Below are positions 24,396-32,409 of a stretch of DNA of 64,000 bases, piece by piece. The notes under the pieces were generated by a model that worked only from the letters and a program-made list of their open reading frames with translations, did no database searches and was not told where the DNA came from. Positions within the stretch are counted from its first letter, which is position 1, and every line of letters starts with the position of its first letter. Source of the DNA: an uncultured Latescibacterota bacterium (GTDB lineage Bacteria; Latescibacterota; UBA2968; UBA8231); the NCBI GenBank assembly GCA_958295495.1, contig OY282352.1, positions 4,094,548 to 4,158,547 on the forward strand, read 5' to 3'. The position numbers and the translations under genes are program-made.

Positions 24396-25580
24396 ATGCT
24401 GACGATCGACCAATTGCAACATTTGATGGCACTCGGCGAGTCCGACCACGTAGAGTTGACTGCTTCTACTAGGAACACGGACAAGTTCGGAGAGGCGATA
24501 TGTGCCTTTGCCAACGACTTTCCCAATCACAGGCAGCCCGGTTATCTCTTGGTAGGAGTGGACGACAACGGAAAAGCCAGCGGTCTGACCGTCACCGATG
24601 AATTGCTACGAGGTCTCGCGGAGTTGCGTTCAAATGTCAATTTGGAACCGTTGCCAGCAATGACCGTGAAGAAATACGCGTTGCCTGAGGGAGATGTGGC
24701 TGTAGTGGAGGTAGTGCCATCCGGTCTGCCCCCCGTGCGATACAAAGGCCGAGTGTGGATCCGGGTAGGGCCGTCCCAGCGCGGGGCAAACCAACAGGAA
24801 GAGCGAATTCTCATCGAGAAGCGGACTGCCCTGCAACGGCCATTTGATGTCCGACCTTGCCCGGGCTGTACGATTGACGATCTGGTCCTAGACTTATTCC
24901 TGATAAGCTACCTTCCGGCAGCGGTGGCCCGCGACGTACTCAATGAAAACAACCGCAATGTTGCTGAGCAGATGGCTTCTCTCCGGTTTTACGATTTGGC
25001 CGCCGACTGCCCGTCGAATGCCGCCGCCTTGCTGTTCGCCAAAGACCCTCTACGTTGGATTCCTGGTGCCTACATCCAATTTGTCCGCTGGGCGGGAACA
25101 ACGATGGAAAAAAACCCGATTAACGAGAAACGATTCAGCGGCGACCTGCTGACACTCTTGCGCGAAATCGAGGCGTTTGTCTCTCTCCCGACACAGTCCC
25201 AGCCCGTGGCTGACTCGGCTTTCCGAGAGCGAACGGAAAAGGACTATCCGACGGTGGCCGTTCGAGAGTTGTTACTGAATGCGATCATGCATCGCTCTTA
25301 CGAGTCAAACGCACCCGTGCGGTTCTACTGGTACGACGACCGCATCGAAATTCAGAATCCGGGGGGCCTGTATGGCATGGCCTCGCCCGAAAACTTTCCG
25401 ACGCAGACAGATTACCGCAATCCGGTTGTAGCAGAGGCTATGGCGACGCTAGGCTATGTCAACAAGTTCGGTCGCGGCGTTATCCGTTCGCAGGCTGAGC
25501 TGCGAAGGAACGGGAACCCTGATGCTGAATTCACCTTCGATCCCTTTCATGTGTTGGCGACCATTTGGAGAAGGCTATGA
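24396..25580 (+). CDS. AlbA_2 (Schlafen-like) and HATPase_c_4 protein, defence or regulator candidate
   Basis: 394 residues from ATG 24396. N-terminal AlbA_2 domain: ESDHVELTASTRN, ICAFANDFPN, GYLLVGVDDNGKASG and the RVGPSQRGANQQEE ending. The C-terminal part has the RecG-like HATPase_c_4 pattern VAVRELLLNAIMHRSYE, FYWYDDRIEIQNPGGLYGM and GYVNKFGRGV. Proteins of this build act as transcriptional regulators or in phage-defence operons. The last codons overlap the following ParA gene (ATGA), so the two are translationally coupled. GC and codon use are lower than in the surrounding catabolic genes. Confidence 0.85.
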   Translation: MLTIDQLQHLMALGESDHVELTASTRNTDKFGEAICAFANDFPNHRQPGYLLVGVDDNGKASGLTVTDELLRGLAELRSNVNLEPLPAMTVKKYALPEGDVAVVEVVPSGLPPVRYKGRVWIRVGPSQRGANQQEERILIEKRTALQRPFDVRPCPGCTIDDLVLDLFLISYLPAAVARDVLNENNRNVAEQMASLRFYDLAADCPSNAAALLFAKDPLRWIPGAYIQFVRWAGTTMEKNPINEKRFSGDLLTLLREIEAFVSLPTQSQPVADSAFRERTEKDYPTVAVRELLLNAIMHRSYESNAPVRFYWYDDRIEIQNPGGLYGMASPENFPTQTDYRNPVVAEAMATLGYVNKFGRGVIRSQAELRRNGNPDAEFTFDPFHVLATIWRRL

Positions 25581-26572
25581 AGACAATCGCTATCTTCAAT
25601 AACAAAAGCGGTGTCGGCAAGACATCACTGGTCTATCACCTCGCGTGGATGTATGCGGATCTCGGTTTTTCCGTAGTTGTCGCGGACCTCGACCCGCAAG
25701 CGAACCTGACCACCATGTTTCTCCCTGAGTACCGGCTTGAGGAGTTGTGGCCTGACAGCGATGGCGACCATCCCAAGAGTATCTTGGGGACGGTCTCGCC
25801 AATTCTGCGAGGACTTGGCGATATTTCAGAGCCACACGTAGAGCAAATTAACCAAACCTTGGGCTTGGTTGTCGGTGACCTCGGTTTGTCTCGTTTCGAA
25901 GCCAAGCTCTCTTCGGCGTGGCCGGATTGCCTAGACCGCGACGAAGCGGCGTTTCGCACCGAGTCCGCGTTCCATCGTACCATGCTCCGCGCTGCGGAGA
26001 TACGGGATGCCGATATAGTATTGATTGATGTCGGCCCCAACCTCGGTGCGATTAACCGGGCGGCGATTATAGCAGCGAACTTCGTTGTCTTCCCTCTTGC
26101 TCCCGATCTCTTCTCAATTCAAGGGCTGCGTAATCTTGGACCGACTCTTAGTACATGGCAGGAGGAGTGGCAGGAGCGCGTAGACCGCAAGCCACATGGA
26201 TCGGATTTGCCTCTACCTTCAGCCGTTATCATACCGGCGGGCTATATCGTGATGCAGCACGCTGTGCGAGCAGGGCGTCCCGTTCAAGCATACCAGAAGT
26301 GGATAAAGCAGATTCCCGATGTCTATCGCAGGGAAGCACTCGATGATGTTGGCGCAAGCGCCACCTCGACTGATGACGATGTGCATTGCCTTGCTACACT
26401 GAAACATTACCGCAGTCTGATGCCCATGGCGCAGGAAGTACGCAAGCCAATGTTCCAGCTCAGAGCGGCCGACGGTGCTCTTGGTGGGCACATTCACGCT
26501 GTGCGGGATTGCTACGAGGATTTCAAAAAACTCGCTATATCCATAGATAACAAATGCAAAGTCGAGTTATAG
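25577..26572 (+). CDS. ParA/MinD-like ATPase paired with an AlbA_2 protein
   Basis: 331 residues from ATG 25577 (the stop of the upstream gene overlaps). Deviant Walker A NNKSGVGKTS with signature Lys10 and Lys15; ADLDPQANLTTMFLPEY follows, as in ParA/Soj. IVLIDVGPNLGAINRAAI is the Walker B and switch region. No ParB, origin or replication gene adjoins, so plasmid partition is unlikely. Pairing with an AlbA_2/HATPase protein suggests a self-contained two-gene system, probably horizontally moved. Confidence 0.85.
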   Translation: MKTIAIFNNKSGVGKTSLVYHLAWMYADLGFSVVVADLDPQANLTTMFLPEYRLEELWPDSDGDHPKSILGTVSPILRGLGDISEPHVEQINQTLGLVVGDLGLSRFEAKLSSAWPDCLDRDEAAFRTESAFHRTMLRAAEIRDADIVLIDVGPNLGAINRAAIIAANFVVFPLAPDLFSIQGLRNLGPTLSTWQEEWQERVDRKPHGSDLPLPSAVIIPAGYIVMQHAVRAGRPVQAYQKWIKQIPDVYRREALDDVGASATSTDDDVHCLATLKHYRSLMPMAQEVRKPMFQLRAADGALGGHIHAVRDCYEDFKKLAISIDNKCKVEL

Positions 26573-26582
26573 CCTGATTTGC

Positions 26583-26668
26583 ATCTAGGGCGGCGTGTGG
26601 GGGTGGCGTTGAAAGTGTCTGCGGCGTAGGGGGAGAGCGGGTGGAGTTGCCGTTGCAGGCGCGGCTTC
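26583..26668 (+). pseudogene. Remnant of a Gfo/Idh gene 3' end
   Basis: The bases GGGCGGCGTGTGGGGGTGGC and GTGGAGTTGCCGTTGCAG match the end of the Gfo/Idh gene (GRRVGVAL, ERVELPLQ), with a stop codon and a one-base loss between. It is similar rather than identical to 23894-23990. It marks where an oxidoreductase gene once adjoined the following gene before the AlbA_2-ParA pair arrived, or where a paralogue was deleted. Confidence 0.7.
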
Positions 26669-26717
26669 AATGCGCACCGATTCGTGCGACTGCATCAAAC
26701 ACTCAAGGAGTGGCCCC

Positions 26718-28148
26718 ATGTTGGATATAGGCGACAGGAAGCAACTTTTTATCGACGAGCGGTTTTTTGCCGAGCGCGAGGGGATCGCGTTGCAAATGGG
26801 GACGCCGGTGCAGCATTTAGAGCCGGTGTTGCGGCCGGATCGGGCGTGGGAGGAGGGGGGGATTGGGGCGTATAACACGGTGTGGCGGGAGGCGGATGGC
26901 CGGTGGCGGATGTGGTACGACGCGACCATGCAAACGGGATTGCCGATGGAGGGGGCCCGGCGGCTGGGCTACGCCGAGTCCGCGGATGGATTGCACTGGG
27001 AAAAGCCAGTGCTGGGCCTAGTGGAATTTCGCGGCAGTCGGGCCAATAATATCGTCGCGCCGTTGGTCGAGCAGCAAAGTATGCAGGGGGCGACCGTCCT
27101 GCGCGACGAGCGGGCGGCAGCCGAGGAGCGCTATAAGTTGTGGACCAAGTTCCAGCCGACCGATGAGGAGCGGGCAGAGGGCGTCGCGCCGGGGCTGTGG
27201 GCGATGCATTCGGCCGACGGGCTGCACTGGCAGTACTATCCAGACCAGCCGAATCCGCCGCAGACGATGTGCGACACCCAGAATATGTTTTTCTGGGACG
27301 ACCGGCTTGGCCTATACGTGGGCTATACGCGGGTTAGGGAGACCCAGCACTTGTCCGAAGCAGCCGCGGGCAAGGGATCGTACCGCTGCGTTGGGCGGAT
27401 GACCTCGCCCGATTTCAGGCATTGGTCCGCCCAAGAGATCGTCTTTGAAGCGGATGAGGAGGATTTGCAAATTCCAGTGCCATTCCAGCGCGACGACCCC
27501 CGGCCCAACATGGATTTCTACACCAGTTGCGCCACCAAGTACGACGCGGCGCAGGACGCCTATTTCATGCTGCCGGCCGCGTACTATCACTGGGGTGCGG
27601 ACGACTTTCCGGCGACCATGGACGTGCAGTTACTCAGCAGCCGCGACGGAATTAGCTGGCGGCGGCAGGGGGAGCGCCGGGCCTTTTTGCGCCAAGGCTG
27701 GGACGGCGGACTGCTGAGCGGGATGCTGTTTGCCAATCCGTGGTTTATTCCAGTGGGCGACGAGCTGTGGCTGTATTATTGCGGCACAGCGCGTCGGCAC
27801 GGCGGCAGAGAGGACCGGCGGCAGGCGCGAGCGAGCGGGATCTTTCGCGCCTCGTTGCGGCTAGATGGGTTTGTGGCGGCGGAGGCTGGCTATGGCGGTG
27901 GGTTCTTCACGACGCCGCTGTTGCAATTTGCCGGCGAGCGGTTGGTTGTGAACTTCGACGGCGGGGCCGGGGGGTGGCTGCGGGTGGAAGTGCTGGACGA
28001 AAGCGGGCAAGCGGTGCAAGCGTCTGAGGCGGTGATGGGCAATGGGGTGTGCAAGGAGGTGCCCATTGGGAAGTTGGCGGGTACGCCGGTGCGGCTGCGC
28101 TTTGAGATGCGGGACGCACGGCTCTACGCATTGCAGTTTTTGCACTGA
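26718..28148 (+). CDS. Five-bladed beta-propeller glycosidase-like protein (GH43/GH32 clan-like)
   Basis: 476 residues from ATG 26718 with AAGGAG upstream. Propeller-type repeats are visible: GAYNTVWREADGRWRMWYDA, YAESADGLHWEKPVLG, MHSADGLHWQYYPDQP, MTSPDFRHWS and LLSSRDGISWRRQG. These S-x-D-G-x-x-W turns are usual in uncharacterised GH43/32-like proteins of planctomycetes and related phyla. No signal peptide. It ends with a beta-sandwich-like domain (LLQFAGERLVVNFDGGAGGWLRVEV). Role: probably acts on a plant or algal glycan oligosaccharide; exact activity unknown. Confidence 0.75.
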   Translation: MLDIGDRKQLFIDERFFAEREGIALQMGTPVQHLEPVLRPDRAWEEGGIGAYNTVWREADGRWRMWYDATMQTGLPMEGARRLGYAESADGLHWEKPVLGLVEFRGSRANNIVAPLVEQQSMQGATVLRDERAAAEERYKLWTKFQPTDEERAEGVAPGLWAMHSADGLHWQYYPDQPNPPQTMCDTQNMFFWDDRLGLYVGYTRVRETQHLSEAAAGKGSYRCVGRMTSPDFRHWSAQEIVFEADEEDLQIPVPFQRDDPRPNMDFYTSCATKYDAAQDAYFMLPAAYYHWGADDFPATMDVQLLSSRDGISWRRQGERRAFLRQGWDGGLLSGMLFANPWFIPVGDELWLYYCGTARRHGGREDRRQARASGIFRASLRLDGFVAAEAGYGGGFFTTPLLQFAGERLVVNFDGGAGGWLRVEVLDESGQAVQASEAVMGNGVCKEVPIGKLAGTPVRLRFEMRDARLYALQFLH

Positions 28149-28214
28149 GGGGTGGGTTTTCTTGACCGGGGCGACCTTATTGAAGTTATTTTTGTACAAA
28201 GAAAGGAGACTATC

Positions 28215-28445
28215 ATGCTGATCATTCGCGGAAAGACCGAAAGGGAAGCTCTTGAGGAAGTCCAGCGCCGCGAGAGTACGCCGGAGGGGGCCGGGCTGAT
28301 TTATAAAGTCGTCAAATCGCGCTATGGTACCGGGTTTGATATCGTGGCTATGAACCCGGAGCTATACCTCGATATGCTGACGGGCGAGTTGCCGACCATT
28401 CCCCAACTTAGAGGGAGCTCGCTGATGGGTGAGGTGGGTTCCTGA
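28215..28445 (+). CDS. Small soluble hypothetical protein, first of a two-gene unit
   Basis: 76 residues from ATG 28215 with AAAGGAG at 28201-28208. Sequence MLIIRGKTEREALEEVQ is charged and probably helical, followed by LIYKVVKSRYGTGFDIVAM. No known family. Its TGA overlaps the ATG of the membrane protein that follows (TGATG). The pair sits between a glycosidase-like gene and a sugar isomerase, unrelated to both. Confidence 0.6.
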   Translation: MLIIRGKTEREALEEVQRRESTPEGAGLIYKVVKSRYGTGFDIVAMNPELYLDMLTGELPTIPQLRGSSLMGEVGS

Positions 28446-28852
28446 TGGCTTTACGGCTTGATGTGACCGACAGCCGACGGAAAGAGGCCGATTCTACCGA
28501 TGACAGGCAATATGAGCTTGCTGCCGAAATGGTTTCTGTGCAGCGCGAAAAGAACGAGCTTGCTGGCCGCCTCTTGGAAATTAGCCGACAAGAGCCCCAA
28601 CGCCATTACGACTTTCTTTCCAAGCGGCCAGAAGTACAAGACGAGCAGAACAAGAGATCATACCGACTAGTGCGGCTAATTGTCGGCGGTTTTGCGGCCG
28701 TACTGTTCCTACTGGTGTACATGGTCTTTTACGGGAGTGAAGCCCAGTCCGACAATGCGATGAAAATGCTGAGCGAGGGGGCCAAAGCACTCGGCGGTGC
28801 TGGTTTTATATTCCTTATGTATGGCGGCCTAAAACGCCTCATCAATCGCTAA
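28445..28852 (+). CDS. Coiled-coil protein with two transmembrane segments
   Basis: 135 residues. The first ~75 are charged and likely coiled coil (ELAAEMVSVQREKNELAGRL). A strong membrane span follows, LIVGGFAAVLFLLVYMVFYG, and a weaker one near the end (GGAGFIFLMYGGLKRLINR). No signal peptide or known family. Coupled translation with the preceding 76-residue protein suggests a complex; a membrane effector with a soluble sensor is one possibility, but there is no direct evidence. Confidence 0.6.
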   Translation: MALRLDVTDSRRKEADSTDDRQYELAAEMVSVQREKNELAGRLLEISRQEPQRHYDFLSKRPEVQDEQNKRSYRLVRLIVGGFAAVLFLLVYMVFYGSEAQSDNAMKMLSEGAKALGGAGFIFLMYGGLKRLINR

Positions 28853-28961
28853 TTCCCGAAAGTTTATTCCCCATTGGCGTCCGTTTCTCATGGAGTGGGC
28901 TGCCGCTGGGGGTTATTTTTTGTCGATTGCCTGTCGGCTCACCTACGAGAAGGGACGCAAA

Positions 28962-29795
28962 ATGAAGCTGGGGATTTTCCACAAGGTTTTTGCGCGGCCG
29001 ACGCTGGAGGAGAGCCTCGACGGGGTGCAGGCGGCTGGCTTGGAGGCCGTGCAGCTCGATTTGACGGCTGCGGGCATTGATCCGGCGGTGCTGACGGACG
29101 TCGATTGCGAGCGCGTGCGCGCTGCGTGTGCAACGCGCGGCATTGAGATCGCCGCGCTGTCGGGGACTTTTAATATCATCGACCCCGACTTGGAAAAGCG
29201 CCGCGCCGGGATGCGCTGGCTCGCCGCGCTGGCCGCGGCGAGCGGCAAGTTGGGGACGGAGTTGATTACCTTTTGCACCGGCACGCGCCATCCCGACTAT
29301 ATGTGGGGCGGGCATCCCGACAACAGTACGCCGGCCGCTTGGGCCGAGATGGTCGCAGCCATGGAGGAAGCCGTAGCGATCGCCGAGGCGCAGGGCGCGA
29401 CCCTCGCATTTGAGCCGGAGGTCAACAATGTGGTGGATTCGGCGCAGAAGGCGCGGTGCTTGCTCGACGAGGTGCGGTCCAAGCATTTGCAGGTGGTTAT
29501 CGACGGGGCCAACCTGTTCCACGCCGGTCAGTTGCCGAGGATGTGCGAGGTCTTAGACGAGGCATTCGATCTGCTCGGGGATTCGATTCGGCTGGCCCAT
29601 GCCAAGGACTTGGAGCGGGATGGCGACGCCGGACACCAAGCCGCGGGCACGGGTTTGCTCGACTACGATCACTACTTGGCACTCTTGCGTCAGGTAGGCT
29701 TTGACGGGTCGTTGATATTGCACAGCCTAGAGGAAGGGCAAGTGGCGGCGTCAGCGGCTTTTGTGCGCGAGCGGATGGAGGGAACTGGGGATTGA
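28962..29795 (+). CDS. Sugar phosphate isomerase/epimerase (AP endonuclease 2-like TIM barrel)
   Basis: 277 residues from ATG 28962 (GAAGGGACGCAAA before it). MKLGIFHKVF, then TLEESLDGVQAAGLEAVQLDL, a metal-site Glu in LAFEPEVNNVV, DGANLFHAGQL, LAHAKDLE and the final SLILHSLEEG are family hallmarks. It probably isomerises a keto sugar or inositol derivative with a divalent metal. Its last 15 codons lie inside a 46-bp repeat that recurs at 32341, so the present 3' end (MEGTGD) is probably not the original one; the older end is the copy next to the Gfo/Idh gene. Confidence 0.88.
   Translation: MKLGIFHKVFARPTLEESLDGVQAAGLEAVQLDLTAAGIDPAVLTDVDCERVRAACATRGIEIAALSGTFNIIDPDLEKRRAGMRWLAALAAASGKLGTELITFCTGTRHPDYMWGGHPDNSTPAAWAEMVAAMEEAVAIAEAQGATLAFEPEVNNVVDSAQKARCLLDEVRSKHLQVVIDGANLFHAGQLPRMCEVLDEAFDLLGDSIRLAHAKDLERDGDAGHQAAGTGLLDYDHYLALLRQVGFDGSLILHSLEEGQVAASAAFVRERMEGTGD
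29732..29777 (+). repeat. 46-bp direct repeat, left copy
   Basis: GGAAGGGCAAGTGGCGGCGT and onward to GAGCGGATG is identical to 32341-32386 except for one base (G29736 against T32345). It is the coding end of the sugar isomerase. With the right copy it brackets 2.56 kb holding a caspase-like fragment and a truncated methylase-restriction gene. Confidence 0.93.
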
Positions 29796-29964
29796 GTGGA
29801 TGGAAGATGAAGAGGCGATGGCCAAAGCGATTCGTGAATCCCTTGACTTGCCCCTCGGCGATGCGGGCCAAGACGATACGGTCATCGTATTTTTTGCGGG
29901 TCACGGAACTCCAGGCCACCAACTCGTCCCGTCCGATGCAAGCGGCCCCAGCCCATTCAGGTGA
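29778..29964 (+). pseudogene. Caspase-like (peptidase C14) fragment
   Basis: In the frame ending at 29964 the sequence reads DTVIVFFAGHGTPGHQLVPSDA. FFAGHG is the catalytic-His motif of caspase-like peptidases. Neither the start of the domain nor the catalytic-Cys motif is present. The fragment starts just inside the left 46-bp repeat, so it was cut on insertion. Confidence 0.55.
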
Positions 29965-30078
29965 GGGAAGAAACATGATGTTGGAGATGCCGCCTCGGTC
30001 CCATACACGTCTTGACGGTACCGAAAACAATGTGCTACGGCAGCGAAGTTTTGAACGACAAAAGGAGTGCGCTCAACG

Positions 30079-32346
30079 GTGACCGAACGCGACGCCCAAC
30101 TACTGAGCGAGGATACCCAAGCGACTGTCTCCGCGACGAACCTTCTCGAGCGGCTCGACCTCGAGCGGCTCGACCTCTCCAATCGCCTCGCCGCCGACCC
30201 AAAGCGGCGCGCTGATCTCGGACAGTTTTTCACGCCGGCAAGTGTGGCCCACTTCATGGCCGCTATGTTGCAGGTTCCGAACCCCCCGAAGGAGCTGCAC
30301 CTCCTCGACGCCGGAGGAGGTAGCGGCGTTCTCACGGCTGCGGTCGTCGCCGAACTCTGCGCCCGGCCGCGGAGTAAGCGACCTCAATCCCTCCATGCCA
30401 CGGTCTGGGAGATTGATAGGTTGCTCGCCGAAGATTTGGCTCACGCTTTCGAGCGCTGTAGTGCCGTATGCCGCGAGGCCGGCGTCAGGTTCATCGGTGA
30501 ACTGCGCCAGAAGAACTTCATCCTCGACGCCGCCGACTTGCTCATCGGGGGGCTTTTCACCGCCAAGGATCGCCCGCGCTTCCGCGTAGCGATCATCAAC
30601 CCGCCATATCGCAAGCTCAGAAGCGACAGCGGGGAGCGGTCGCGAATGAGCTCAGTTGGGATCGAAACCACCAACCTCTACTCAGCCTTCGTCTGGCTTG
30701 CCCTTGAACTCCTTGAAGATGGTGGCGAACTCGTGGCGATTACGCCGCGGAGCTTCATGAACGGATCCTATTTCCGTCCGTTCCGCCAAGTGCTTTCTCG
30801 AAAGCTCGCCTTCCGCCGAGTTCACGTTTACGACGCCCGCGATGTCGCCTTTGCTGGCGATGATGTCCTACAGGAGAACGTGATCTTTCACGGCATCCGC
30901 GGCGGCATCCGCGGGCAGGTCAAGATCACAACCTCTTTGGGGCCGGCCGACGGTGGTCTCGCCGAGCGGACCATCAGTCCGACTGAACTGATCCTTCCCC
31001 ACGACCCGGAATGCATGCTGCATGTCGTTCCAGACGAGACGGACGCACGGATCGCCGAGCAGATGCGGGGGCTCCCGCACACACTCGCTGAGCTCGGCGT
31101 ATCGGTCTCTACCGGCCGCGTGGTCGGCTTCCGGGCAAAAGATCGCCTGCGCGTCGAGGCCGGGGCCGGGGCTGCACCCCTGATTTTCCCCAGACACTGC
31201 GCCGATGGTTTTGTGGCTTGGCCGGAACCCTCCAGCTCGAAACCCAACGCCTTGGCTGTGACCGATCGCAATGACAACCTCCTGCTTCCGGCTGGTTGGT
31301 ACGTCTTAATTAATCGCTTCAGCGCCAAGGAGGATAAGCGGCGAGTGGCCGCCGCGCTCTATGATCCCTCTCGCATCAATGCTGAGAACGTCGCTTTCGA
31401 TAACAAGTTGAACTTCCTGCACCGCAAGAATGCTGGCCTTCCCAAGAATTTGGCTAAAGGCCTCGCGGTCTTCTTGAATAGCACGGCAGTGGACGCATAC
31501 TTTCGCCAGTTCAGTGGTCATACTCAAGTCAACGCCGGCGACCTGCGCTCGCTGCGGTTCCCAAGTGCCGAAGAACTCGACCGGCTAGGCTGTCGCCTAG
31601 GTCGCTCAATGCCACCCCAGGACGAGATTAACCAACTAATCAGAGAGGAGATTGCCGCGATGGGTGAAGGAGACGACCCGGCAAAGATAAAACGGAGGGT
31701 CCAGACCGCTGAATACATCCTGAAAGCCCTAGAGGTGCCGAGAGGACAACGAAACGAACGATCGGCCCTCACTCTCCTTGGACTGCTCCACCTCGCTCCT
31801 CTGGCTCCGTGGTCCTCGGCTAGTGCGCCGCTGCGTGGAGTCACCGAACTCATGGACTGGATGGCCGCAAACTACGGTAAGCGGTACGCGCCCAACACGA
31901 GAGAGACTATCCGTCGCTTCACGCTCCACCAGTTCATCGAGATGGGCTTGGTCCTTCTCAACCCGGACGACCCCAAGCGACCACCCAACAGCCCAAACAA
32001 CGTTTACCAACTCGAGCCGTCCGCGCTCGAGTTGCTTCAGTGCTTTGAGACTGAGCAGTGGGATGTCAATCTAGCTGCCTACCTCAAGTCAATGGGAGGC
32101 AAAAACCGCTTGCGTGAGAAGGCACGACAGATGGAGCGCATTCCGGTCGTGCTGCCAGACGGGCAGCAGTTCGAGCTCACCGCGGGCGGTCAGAATGTGC
32201 TCGTGAAGGAGATCATCGAGCAGTTCGCGCCGCGATTCACACCGGGGGGCTACGTGATCTACGTTGGCGACGCTGGCGGAAAGCACCTGCTCTACGACGT
32301 CGCCTACCTCAAAGGACTCGGTGTCGAGATTGATCCGCGAGGAATG
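30079..32346 (+). pseudogene. DNA adenine methylase fused to a BsuBI/PstI-like endonuclease, truncated
   Basis: GTG 30079 lies 11 bases after AAAGGAG. Methylase half: RADLGQFFTPASVAHFMA, SAM motif LLDAGGGSG (residues 75-83) and catalytic NPPY (Asn174) of N6-adenine enzymes. A BsuBI/PstI-type winged-helix region follows (NRLREKARQM) and then the start of the nuclease domain, GGYVIYVGDAGGKHLLYD and LGVEIDPRG. The domain should continue into its PD-(D/E)XK residues, but the coding sequence ends here at the right 46-bp repeat. The frame stays open into the next gene, predicting a 1,120-residue read-through fusion. Methylation may persist; cleavage should be lost. Confidence 0.82.
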
Positions 32347-32386
32347 GCAAGTGGCGGCGTCAGCGGCTTTTGTGCGCGAGCGGATG
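32341..32386 (+). repeat. 46-bp direct repeat, right copy
   Basis: Matches 29732-29777 at 45 of 46 bases. In the isomerase frame it reads GQVAASAAFVRERM and then KT with a stop at 32394-32396, which looks like the native end of the isomerase. The Gfo/Idh ATG lies 13 bases beyond that stop, as expected for an operon. Confidence 0.93.
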
Positions 32387-32409
32387 AAAACTTGAGAAAG
32401 GAACGAGAG

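Noticed and set aside
24075..24530. 151-residue minus-strand frame before the AlbA_2 gene
   Set aside because: Overlaps the start of a better-supported gene and lacks any familiar motif.
25577..26572. Plasmid partition locus
   Set aside because: The ParA-like gene has no ParB, centromere-like repeats or replication gene nearby.
28165..28186. CRISPR-repeat-like text ACCGGGGCGACCTTATTGAAG
   Set aside because: Only about ten bases fit the repeat end, order of the stem is different, no spacing or second copy; most likely chance.
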